Positions 1 through 7,043 of a stretch of 17,364 bases of DNA are shown here, in pieces (position 1 is the first letter of the stretch; the number at the start of each line of letters is the position of its first letter). This DNA is from Psychrobacter sp. (GTDB taxonomy: Bacteria > Pseudomonadota > Gammaproteobacteria > Pseudomonadales > Moraxellaceae). The notes under the pieces are model-generated. The model ran no database searches. It was not told the DNA's origin and saw nothing but the letters and a program-made list of their open reading frames with translations. A program made the translations under genes and the position numbers. The stretch covers positions 1-17,364 of the forward strand of contig NZ_JAKDJE010000065.1 in assembly GCF_030454045.1 (NCBI RefSeq). The letters run 5' to 3'.

Positions 1-1
1 C

Positions 2-376
2 TTATTCTCCTGTTAGTGGATTATAAGCAGTTACACAGAGTTTGGGAAACTCCCTTTTGCTTTGTTTATCGTTTTTATATTTGCCTTGATATTTGCCTTG
101 ATATTTGCCTTGATATTTGCCTTGATATTTGTCTTGATGTTTTTCTTGTGCTTTATGCTTGGCAGCCACTATTTTTGCTTTTTGCTGTGATACCTTCGCC
201 TTATTTTTGACAACTTTATGCTTACTATCTGCCTTGCTATCTGCTTTGTTACCATGTTTTTGGTATTGTACTTGAGACGCATGGTGTTGTGAATAATTTG
301 GTGCAGCATTGGCTTGACTAACCATAGATAAACAAGCGGTAGCGGCTAGAATCGAACTTACTATTATCTTTTTCAT
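2..376 (-). CDS. Small secreted Lys/His-rich repeat protein, unknown function
   Basis: This 124-residue protein is complete, with its TAA stop at the window edge. Residues 1-24 look like a Sec signal peptide: MKK, a hydrophobic stretch, then cleavage near ANA|AP. The mature part is strongly basic and rich in Lys, Gln and His. It has a short ADSK duplication near residues 45-52 and four KYQG units near residues 83-98, encoded by a 12-bp tandem DNA repeat. The C-terminal tail differs in character and holds the only mature cysteine (C114) in a KLCVTAY context. An AGGA lies about 8 bases before the ATG. I do not recognise a family. A periplasmic or secreted polycationic protein is an inference from composition alone. 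The signal peptide and ribosome site make a real gene likely; the function is unknown. Confidence 0.75.
   Translation of the reverse strand: MKKIIVSSILAATACLSMVSQANAAPNYSQHHASQVQYQKHGNKADSKADSKHKVVKNKAKVSQQKAKIVAAKHKAQEKHQDKYQGKYQGKYQGKYQGKYKNDKQSKREFPKLCVTAYNPLTGE
77..148 (-). repeat. 12-bp tandem repeat inside the small secreted protein gene
   Basis: The plus-strand unit ATATTTGCCTTG occurs four times without change (77-88, 89-100, 101-112, 113-124), then as a one-base variant (125-136) and a more diverged copy (137-148). On the coding strand each unit encodes Gln-Gly-Lys-Tyr. The unit length is a multiple of three, so gain or loss of a copy keeps the frame. Confidence 0.95.
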
Positions 377-716
377 TGTTTTTTCCTAATGTAATTCATA
401 TTAATAAATGATGATTAAAGATACCTTATGAAGTATCACGATAAAGCATCACTCTATCGACAAAGAAAATGATAACTGGTTCTCGTATTAAGTAGCTTTA
501 TGAAACTTGAAGAAAGGTTGCGATTGTTACCACTACTAAGCGCATTTACACTTAGGCGGTAGAAAGCTACAGAGCTGCACTATTGGCTGGTATCGACTGA
601 GCCTATCCGCCTATGTATGATGCTTTTGGCAGGCGTACAAAGAATTTATAGCGCTTAGCATCTGACAACTATACACAGCTCAACTCTTCTATCAGCGCTG
701 ATTGGATAACAAATTT
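377..716. other. Intergenic region between divergent genes
   Basis: These 340 bases separate the secreted-protein gene from the DUF218 gene and hold no convincing open frame. They should contain both divergent promoters, but I could not assign either with confidence. A dyad, GATAC-8 nt-GTATC, lies at 420-437, upstream of the secreted-protein gene, and could be an operator. A cluster of nested inverted repeats lies at 492-613 and is listed separately. Confidence 0.6.
492..613. other. Cluster of nested inverted repeats, possible structured RNA
   Basis: TAGGCGG (553-559) can pair with CCGCCTA (607-613). Inside lies a small hairpin GTAG-AAAG-CTAC (559-570) and a GGCT/AGCC pair, so a branched fold is possible. 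Alternatively GTAGCTTT (492-499) pairs with AAAGCTAC (563-570), which excludes the small hairpin. I see no clear promoter or terminator bounding it and do not recognise an RNA family. Chance pairing cannot be excluded. Confidence 0.2.
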
Positions 717-1499
717 ATGTGTGGGTTATTACGTGTTTTATTAACTGTAATTGGGGCGATACTCATTATCGACTGCGTTACTTTGATGGCTGTTGATAAG
801 ATTAATTTTGGTACAGTGCTGCCTTTTTTGATAGGCGTGGTTTTTGTAGGGCATGGACTAGGTGCTCCTTTAATTACAAAAATACTTGCTAAGAATCCTT
901 TACTGCGACGTATTTGGTACGGATTGTGGCTAGCGTTTGGGTTATGGCTCGCCAGCTTTTTAATTTTTATGTATTCGCTACAGCAGCAGATCAAACGCAG
1001 CACACAAGATCTACCGCCAGTAGCAGCTATCATCGTGCTCGGTTCGGGGACGGTCGATGGCAAACCAACGCCTACCCTTGCCAGCCGCTTGGATACGGCA
1101 GCACAACTGATTGAGCAGCAGCCACAGGCACTCATTATTACGAGTGGCGGTGTGGGCTATGAGCGCACGCGCAGTGAGGCGGACATCATGGTGACTTACT
1201 TGGCGCAAACACATGACATTCCACTAGATCGTATTTATCAAGAAGGCAAAAGCACCAGTACTGAGGAGAATTTAACGTACAGCCAAATCATACTTGAACA
1301 GCATGGTATTGATAAAGAGGTACCGATTGCGATTGTGACCAGCGATTTTCATACCATTCGCGCAGCGGCGATTGCACGGCATCAAGGCTATGAGCAGCCC
1401 ATACCAGTTGCCAGCGAAACGCCACTATCAAACTGCTACAATGCATGGTTTCGAGAGTATTTTGCCTTTGGTAGCGGTTGGCTACTACAAGAATACTGA
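717..1499 (+). CDS. DUF218 (YdcF/ElyC/SanA-type) membrane protein
   Basis: This is a 260-residue protein. It has three likely membrane segments (about 3-24, 33-51 and 67-87) followed by a DUF218 domain from about residue 102. Family features visible are VLGSG (107-111) with a downstream ASRLD, ITSGG (141-145), an acidic/serine stretch ending STEEN (181-185), and SDFHTIRA (209-216). Proteins with this layout resemble ElyC of E. coli, which affects envelope and peptidoglycan precursor metabolism; a similar role here is inferred from domain order. An in-frame TTG at 702 would add five residues. I prefer the ATG at 717, but the ribosome site is weak for both. The gene converges on rlmA with only 35 bases between stops, and I see no clear terminator there. 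Confidence 0.85.
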   Translation: MCGLLRVLLTVIGAILIIDCVTLMAVDKINFGTVLPFLIGVVFVGHGLGAPLITKILAKNPLLRRIWYGLWLAFGLWLASFLIFMYSLQQQIKRSTQDLPPVAAIIVLGSGTVDGKPTPTLASRLDTAAQLIEQQPQALIITSGGVGYERTRSEADIMVTYLAQTHDIPLDRIYQEGKSTSTEENLTYSQIILEQHGIDKEVPIAIVTSDFHTIRAAAIARHQGYEQPIPVASETPLSNCYNAWFREYFAFGSGWLLQEY

Positions 1500-1534
1500 T
1501 TAGTGGATGCCGTAAAAAAAATATTACAAGGCGC

Positions 1535-2479
1535 TTAACTGGACACCTTTTTTTGCAAAATATAAACCACGAATTTTGCCTCTGTTTTGAATGATGCTTT
1601 CTCTACTGCTGTCAGCAACGCTTGTCTTTTTTCACTACGTGCGCGGTAGGCATACGGGGTCATGGTCATTAAATCAGCCAAATCATCCGCTGATAATGTC
1701 ATCTCTGTACTAACATGGTCAGTCCCCATCAAAGTAAAGTATGGCGCCAACTCGTGTAAAAACTTATCAGAATCATGCTCACGCACATCATCAAATAAGG
1801 CATCTCGCATCGTCGCCAAGTGTCCGGCATCTGGTTTGGCAATGATTAAATAACCATCATCGGCCAATACCTCAGCGAACGCTTCAGGTAAAATAGGACT
1901 AAAAATACTGCTAATACCCGTCACACTATGAGAGCGTAACGGTAGATGTGCGGCGCTGGTCACTAGCGGATAAATCACCGTTGTTTTGGCAGCGTTAGTA
2001 TTCTTGCGCTGATACCAAAGACGACCTGCCGCCTTACTGACTTTAGCCAATTCCACCAATGCAGGTTTGCTGATATCCGCTGCGAGTAAGTTATCAATAA
2101 TACCTGAGCCCAGTTGTGCCATTGCCTGCGTGTAGTAGCCCTCGCCGCAGCCAATATCAAGCCAAGTGGTCGACTCTTTGAGCGGTTCTGTTGCAGACTC
2201 ACCCTTGGACAGTAATGCTGTCATCTGCTGGCAGACGAGATTCTGTAGCGGTGCATAGTGACCATGACTCAAAAATCGCTTGCGGGCATTGATGGAGTCT
2301 TGACTGTCGCCAGGAGCTTTGGATTTTTTTTGTTGCACAGGCAATAGGTTGATATAGCCTTGGCGCGCCACATCAAAAGGATGTGAGGTGTTTTTGGGGT
2401 GCAAACTCCCATCACAGCGCCACGTATCTGCGGCAGGCTGTAGTGGAGATTGACAAAGTGGGCAGGTAAATAAGGACAC
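1535..2479 (-). CDS. rlmA: 23S rRNA (guanine-N1)-methyltransferase RlmA
   Basis: A 314-residue SAM-dependent methyltransferase, expected from the family to methylate N1 of G745 in helix 35 of 23S rRNA. The N-terminus has the RlmA zinc finger: C6 and C9 in CPLC, C22, and most likely H33, just before the PFD that aligns with the family QFD. The signature GYINLLPVQ and APGDS follow. The SAM-binding loop is WLDIGCGEGYYT. The open frame can be extended to a TTG at 2521, but a GTG at 2479 fits the family N-terminus, has GAG about 6 bases upstream, and lies just downstream of a candidate -10 at 2512-2517. The gene sits between mraY and the DUF218 gene and appears to be its own unit. Confidence 0.92.
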   Translation of the reverse strand: MSLFTCPLCQSPLQPAADTWRCDGSLHPKNTSHPFDVARQGYINLLPVQQKKSKAPGDSQDSINARKRFLSHGHYAPLQNLVCQQMTALLSKGESATEPLKESTTWLDIGCGEGYYTQAMAQLGSGIIDNLLAADISKPALVELAKVSKAAGRLWYQRKNTNAAKTTVIYPLVTSAAHLPLRSHSVTGISSIFSPILPEAFAEVLADDGYLIIAKPDAGHLATMRDALFDDVREHDSDKFLHELAPYFTLMGTDHVSTEMTLSADDLADLMTMTPYAYRARSEKRQALLTAVEKASFKTEAKFVVYILQKKVSS

Positions 2480-2511
2480 AAGTATCTCAACGTCATTGCA
2501 GTATGACTCGC

Positions 2512-2517
2512 ATTTTA
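2512..2517 (-). promoter_or_regulatory. Candidate extended -10 for rlmA
   Basis: On the minus strand TAAAAT is preceded by TG-N, an extended -10 arrangement. No good -35 lies 17 bases upstream. Transcription from here would start near 2505, leaving about 26 bases before the GTG start and excluding the upstream TTG. Confidence 0.4.
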
Positions 2518-2542
2518 ACAAATTTCGTGTGCATTAAACGAT

Positions 2543-2575
2543 AAAAAGCCACCTCAATAATTATTGAGATGGCTT
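2543..2575 (-). terminator. Terminator after mraY
   Basis: On the minus strand a 13-bp stem, AAGCCATCTCAAT with ATTGAGGTGGCTT (one G-U pair), closes a short AATT loop and runs into a T tract. It lies about 47 bases after the mraY stop and would end the division and cell wall transcript before rlmA. Confidence 0.8.
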
Positions 2576-2621
2576 CGATATATGCAGCTTATATACGTCT
2601 ATAAAGATAAGTAAAGCTTTT

Positions 2622-3740
2622 TTAACGCAGCTTTAAGGTCATTAGCCCAAGAATGACAAGGATAATGGCAATGATCCAGAACCGCGTCACCACTTGCGTT
2701 TCCTTCCAGCCAATCTCTTCAAAGTGATGGTGTAGCGGTGCCATGCGGAACACACGTTTTTTGCGCAGTTTATAAGAGCCAACTTGCAGCATTACTGATA
2801 GCGCTTCGGCGACAAACAGACCACCCATGATGGCAAAAGCAATCTCTTGTCTTGTCATCACAGCAATCGTACCAAGCATCGCGCCAAGTGCCAGCGCACC
2901 CACATCACCCATAAATACCTGCGCAGGATGAGCGTTGAACCACAAGAACCCAAGGCCTGCGCCAATCATCGAGCCACAAACAATGATGACTTCAGAGTTG
3001 TAGGGAATATAGGGAACATGCAGATAATCAGCGAAGCGCACATCACCTGACACATAAGCCATCGCACCTAAACCTGCTGCGACAAGCACTACTGGTAGAA
3101 TCGCCAAACCATCCAAGCCATCCGTTAGATTGACCGCATTGGAGGCCCCATTGATCACAAAATAGGTAAAAATAATAAAACCAATACCAAAAGGCACTGC
3201 CGAAAATGGAATGATCCAGTCTTTAAAAATCGGCACCAACAGATCTTGCATCTCGTGAGTCGTATTGATATCAGGCTGTAGCGTGGCGATATAGTACAGC
3301 GACACCCCAACAAATAACGCACCCATTGAGAGCCAAAAATATTTCTTGCGCGCAATCAGACCTTTGGGATCTTTATACTTGATTTTGAGCCAATCATCCG
3401 CCCAGCCAACGGCACCAAAGATAATCATCACGACCAGCAAAATCCATACATAAGGATTGTTCAAACGTGCCCATAGCAGAGTCGATACGCCAATAGCACT
3501 AAGAATCAATACCCCGCCCATGGTTGGCGTACCGGTCTTGACCAAATGCGATTGCGGCCCATCATTGCGAATGGCCTGACCGTACTTGAGCGCACGCAGA
3601 TGCTGAATGACCCGCCCACCAAAAAACATACTAAACACAAGCGCTGTGATAACCGCAAGCAGCGCTCGCAACGTCAACGAAGAAACCGCAGAAAACGGTG
3701 TATAATACTGGCCAAGCCAGCCAAACAACCAAACTAACAC
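2622..3740 (-). CDS. mraY: Phospho-N-acetylmuramoyl-pentapeptide-transferase MraY
   Basis: A 372-residue polytopic inner-membrane enzyme that transfers phospho-MurNAc-pentapeptide from UDP to undecaprenyl phosphate, making lipid I. E. coli MraY is about 360 residues. The catalytic aspartate pair is D115-D116 in GWADDWLK. The NAVNLTDGLDGLA loop follows near 201-213, then D279 in MGDVGAL and the HHH cluster at 337-339. The start is a GTG, strongly supported by AGAGGAG five bases upstream, within the end of murF. Only three bases separate the murF stop from this start, so the two are likely translationally coupled. This is the last gene of the cluster here; murD and ftsW, which follow in many dcw clusters, are absent. 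Confidence 0.97.
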   Translation of the reverse strand: MLVWLFGWLGQYYTPFSAVSSLTLRALLAVITALVFSMFFGGRVIQHLRALKYGQAIRNDGPQSHLVKTGTPTMGGVLILSAIGVSTLLWARLNNPYVWILLVVMIIFGAVGWADDWLKIKYKDPKGLIARKKYFWLSMGALFVGVSLYYIATLQPDINTTHEMQDLLVPIFKDWIIPFSAVPFGIGFIIFTYFVINGASNAVNLTDGLDGLAILPVVLVAAGLGAMAYVSGDVRFADYLHVPYIPYNSEVIIVCGSMIGAGLGFLWFNAHPAQVFMGDVGALALGAMLGTIAVMTRQEIAFAIMGGLFVAEALSVMLQVGSYKLRKKRVFRMAPLHHHFEEIGWKETQVVTRFWIIAIILVILGLMTLKLR

Positions 3741-3743
3741 CGC

Positions 3744-5192
3744 CTACTCCTCTACTAGCGCATGAATGAGTGTTTCCATTCCCATGAAACGCGAGCCTTT
3801 GAACAACACCGTACAAGGTTTTGCTTGGTGCGATTGTAAATAAGACTGCAAATACTGCAATAAGCTGTCTTTGTCTGCAAAAGCATGAGCATTGATATCA
3901 GCAATTTCTTTGGCACCTGATACGGTCGCATTGGCGTACTCACCAACACAAAGCAATACGTTAATACCAGTGGTTGCGATAGTGCGGCCGAGGCTTTGAT
4001 GCTCGCTGACCGCCACCTCTCCGAGCTCACCAATATCCCCCAATACCATCACTTGCGTACCCGTTTGTGCAGCCAAGACTTTGGCCGCAGCGCGTACAGA
4101 GTGTGGGTTGGCATTATAAGTATCATCGATCAGTCGATGCATACCCAGTATTTGACTGTTCAGACGACCTTTGGCTGGACGCGCATTTTCAAGACCAATG
4201 ACAATGTCACTGACGTCGATATTTAGCGCATATGCACAGGCAGCGGCGGCCAATGCATTATTGACATTGTGCTCGCCTGCCAGTGGCAAGTTGATATCAT
4301 GAATCTGACTACCAATATGCAGCTTAAACTCACTACGCTCAGGCTCTACATCTAGATGGCTTGCGCTCACATCGGTATTGCCAAAACCAATCACATGTGA
4401 CGTGTGTTGTTCAGCAATGCGACGCAATTGGTTGGTAAAATCATCCTTATCAGGCACAATCGCAAACTGTGTGTCCGTCAAAGTGTGATAAATCTCTGCC
4501 TTGGTTTGGCAAATGCCTTCGCGGCTACCAAACTCGCCCAAATGCGCCGTGCCAATGTTCAAAATACAGGCCACATCAGGACGGACAATCTCTGTGGTGT
4601 AAGCAATCTCGCCAATATGGTTGGCACCCAATTCTAAAATGGCATAGCGGTGATGATCTGATAGCTCAAGAAGCATCATGGGCACACCCAAATCATTATT
4701 GAGATTGCCACGGGTAATCAATGTCGGTGCAAGGCGACCAAAAATACTACCCAGCATCTCTTTACAAGTGGTCTTGCCGCTAGAGCCTGTAATGGCAATC
4801 ACGGTCAGATTTTGGTGCTGCTGGCGACGATAGCTTGCCAGCTGACCTAATGCCAGACGGGTATCACTGACAATCAGCTGCGGAATAGCATTTGATTCAG
4901 ATAAGATAGGACGAGACACGATGGCAGCAATCGCACCTTTTGAAGCTGCCATGTCGATATAATCATGACCATCGAAGTTCTCACCACTTAACGCCAAAAA
5001 GATATCACCAGATTTTATCGTACGGGTATCGGTCGCAATACGCTGACTGGCTAGAGCTGGCTGGCCTGCATCTGTATAGTCTGGGGGCAGTTGCCAGTGA
5101 CCATCGAGCGACGCTGTCGCCTCGAGCATATTATCCATTTGCCAGACATAAAGCCCTTGCGACTGGATGGTGTTATCGTTGTCGGCTGTCAT
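3744..5192 (-). CDS. murF: UDP-MurNAc-tripeptide:D-Ala-D-Ala ligase MurF
   Basis: A 482-residue cytoplasmic Mur ligase that adds D-alanyl-D-alanine to UDP-MurNAc-tripeptide, the last cytoplasmic precursor step before MraY. The N-terminal substrate domain contains the DTRTIKSGDIFLAL signature near 55-68. The ATP loop is ITGSSGKTT (134-142), followed by NLNNDLGVP and ELGANHIGEI. The C-terminal domain has IDDTYNANPHSV and VLGDIGELG. E. coli MurF is about 452 residues; part of the excess is a short polar leader before the conserved VWQMDN region. An AAGG lies about 8 bases before the ATG. An AT-rich gap of 83 bases separates it from murE, rather than the overlap common in other species. Confidence 0.97.
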   Translation of the reverse strand: MTADNDNTIQSQGLYVWQMDNMLEATASLDGHWQLPPDYTDAGQPALASQRIATDTRTIKSGDIFLALSGENFDGHDYIDMAASKGAIAAIVSRPILSESNAIPQLIVSDTRLALGQLASYRRQQHQNLTVIAITGSSGKTTCKEMLGSIFGRLAPTLITRGNLNNDLGVPMMLLELSDHHRYAILELGANHIGEIAYTTEIVRPDVACILNIGTAHLGEFGSREGICQTKAEIYHTLTDTQFAIVPDKDDFTNQLRRIAEQHTSHVIGFGNTDVSASHLDVEPERSEFKLHIGSQIHDINLPLAGEHNVNNALAAAACAYALNIDVSDIVIGLENARPAKGRLNSQILGMHRLIDDTYNANPHSVRAAAKVLAAQTGTQVMVLGDIGELGEVAVSEHQSLGRTIATTGINVLLCVGEYANATVSGAKEIADINAHAFADKDSLLQYLQSYLQSHQAKPCTVLFKGSRFMGMETLIHALVEE

Positions 5193-5275
5193 AATGGTTA
5201 CCTTGTATAATGACTACTCAATTTTTATATTTAATGATCAATTTTTTGATAATAGGGGTATCGATAATCACTCGA

Positions 5276-6976
5276 CTATATACGGCCCGCTTGCGCTAAC
5301 GCCTGTTGCAAAATCACACTGTCATCAAAATCATAACGGACGTTGTTAATCTCTTGATAGGTCTCATGACCTTTGCCAGCGATGACGACGATATCATTGG
5401 GCGCTGCTTGCATGACAGCATACTCAATCGCCGCTTGCCGTGCAGGCTCGATATGGGTGCGCTGATACTGCGCGGTGCTCATGCCTGCTTGCATATCTTG
5501 CAAGATGGCCTCTGGGTCTTCGGTGCGCGGATTATCTGCGGTCAATATAACCCTGTCCGCGCCCGCCAGTCCTGCCTGCGCCATCAGCGGACGCTTGCCT
5601 GCGTCACGGTCACCGCCACAACCAAACACTGCCCATAGCTGACCTTTACAGTGAGTTTTTAAGCTTGAGAGCACTTGACTTAAGGCATCTGGCGTATGCG
5701 CATAATCAACGATAAAACAGCCATCACTGGACGGTACACGCTGCATCCTGCCAACAGCACCTTGCAGCTGAGGAACAGCCGTCGCAATATGCTCGATACT
5801 GATGTCTGACTTAGCACCGAGCGCCGCAGCTGCCGCCATCGCTGCGAGCAAATTGGCAACATTAAAGCGCCCTAATAGTGGACTGACAATCTCGATAATA
5901 TCCGTTTTCTCATTACCAAAGTCTGTACGCAGACTTATCTTGACACCTTGCAGACTTGGCTCAATATTGGTAGCGACAAAAGTGGCAGATTTGTTAGGGT
6001 CTAGACTGTATGTCCATATTGTCAACTCGCTGGCAGCAGCTGTCTCTAACATCACTGGTGCGTGCTCATCATCAATATTGATAATGGCATGGGTCAAATC
6101 TGGGAAGTGGTTTTTATCAAATAGCCTGGCCTTTGCCGCTGCATATTCTGCCATATCGGCATGATAATCAAGATGATCGCGACTCAGATTGGTATAGATC
6201 GCAACAATGACGGGCATGCCCTGCAGCCGCTGCTGATCCAAACCATGAGAGCTGGCTTCTAACGCCAGCACCTTGGCATTCTCGGTGCCCATTTGATACA
6301 AAAACTGCTGAACAGCCAACGCATCACCAGTGGTATGGCTGGCTTGCACCAAATTACCAAGGCGACCATTACCTGCGGTGCCCATGACTGCACTACTCAT
6401 ACCAATTAACTGAGTCAGTTGAGCGACCAATTGACTGATGGTCGTTTTGCCATTGGTACCTGTGACCGCCACTACCGCAGGCAAATTAACTGGTTGCTGA
6501 TGTTGTAGACGTGCTTGAATTAAGCTACCTAGGAAGCTGCGAATATTAGGCACATATAGCACGGGGCAGCGCAGTGCAGCAGTGCGTGTATCATTCGTGG
6601 GCGATAGCTGAGTGTTGTGCGCTGAAGGGTTCGCGTCACCAATCAACTCAGCAGGATCCATCTCTGATAAGATGAGCGCCGCTTGTTCAGCGGCTTGTAG
6701 CAAATAATTTCGGCTCTTTTGGTAATTTGGATTATGGCTTTTTAAAAGGACAAATACGTCATTGCCTGATAGCTGACGGCTGTCTAATCGAAACTGACCA
6801 AAAGGGATATCGGCCACAGATTGAGCGGAATCTGACCCACTCAACGCCTGTTGATCTGATGTCGTTATCATCGCGGTGAGTTGCTGCGCAAGCCTGCTAC
6901 CGCTCGTATCGATAAGCTGCTGCAAAGTGGCTGTCGTAACAGTGCCGCTATTTGGCGATAATGTAGGCATGGTCAT
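5276..6976 (-). CDS. murE: UDP-MurNAc-L-Ala-D-Glu:meso-diaminopimelate ligase MurE
   Basis: A 566-residue cytoplasmic Mur ligase that adds the third stem-peptide residue. The ATP loop is VTGTNGKTT (171-179), the likely carbamylated lysine is K282 in AAKARLF, and DYAHTPDAL lies near 424-432. The DNPR motif at 481-484 is the family marker for meso-diaminopimelate rather than lysine, as in Gram-negative bacteria. The frame extends to a TTG at 6982, but an AGGA seven bases before the ATG at 6976 decides the start. E. coli MurE is about 495 residues; the excess is mostly polar inserts in the N-terminal domain (about 40-55 and 108-132). The 67-base gap from ftsI contains a hairpin. Confidence 0.96.
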   Translation of the reverse strand: MTMPTLSPNSGTVTTATLQQLIDTSGSRLAQQLTAMITTSDQQALSGSDSAQSVADIPFGQFRLDSRQLSGNDVFVLLKSHNPNYQKSRNYLLQAAEQAALILSEMDPAELIGDANPSAHNTQLSPTNDTRTAALRCPVLYVPNIRSFLGSLIQARLQHQQPVNLPAVVAVTGTNGKTTISQLVAQLTQLIGMSSAVMGTAGNGRLGNLVQASHTTGDALAVQQFLYQMGTENAKVLALEASSHGLDQQRLQGMPVIVAIYTNLSRDHLDYHADMAEYAAAKARLFDKNHFPDLTHAIINIDDEHAPVMLETAAASELTIWTYSLDPNKSATFVATNIEPSLQGVKISLRTDFGNEKTDIIEIVSPLLGRFNVANLLAAMAAAAALGAKSDISIEHIATAVPQLQGAVGRMQRVPSSDGCFIVDYAHTPDALSQVLSSLKTHCKGQLWAVFGCGGDRDAGKRPLMAQAGLAGADRVILTADNPRTEDPEAILQDMQAGMSTAQYQRTHIEPARQAAIEYAVMQAAPNDIVVIAGKGHETYQEINNVRYDFDDSVILQQALAQAGRI

Positions 6977-7003
6977 GATCAAATCCTAAACAGTTAATAC
7001 AAG

Positions 7004-7022
7004 TCAGCTCATAAAGAGCTGA
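7004..7022 (-). other. Hairpin between ftsI and murE
   Basis: A perfect 7-bp inverted repeat, TCAGCTC and GAGCTGA, flanks a 5-base loop. No T tract follows on the minus strand, so it does not look like a full terminator. An RNA processing or stability element is possible. Confidence 0.45.
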
Positions 7023-7043
7023 ACATTTAAAATAGTCAAACGC

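Noticed and set aside
77..148. Short direct repeats resembling a small CRISPR array
   Set aside because: The units are 12 bp and contiguous with no spacers. They lie in frame inside a protein-coding gene and encode KYQG.
16..210. Plus-strand open frame with an ICLD repeat
   Set aside because: It is the antisense image of the tandem repeat in the secreted-protein gene and has no ribosome site.
1500..1534. Possible terminator between the convergent DUF218 and rlmA genes
   Set aside because: Only a GTAA/TTAC pairing around an A run is present, too weak to call.
5306..6164. Plus-strand frames of 110 and 120 codons opposite murE
   Set aside because: They are antisense to a well-conserved gene, lack ribosome sites and have unnatural composition.
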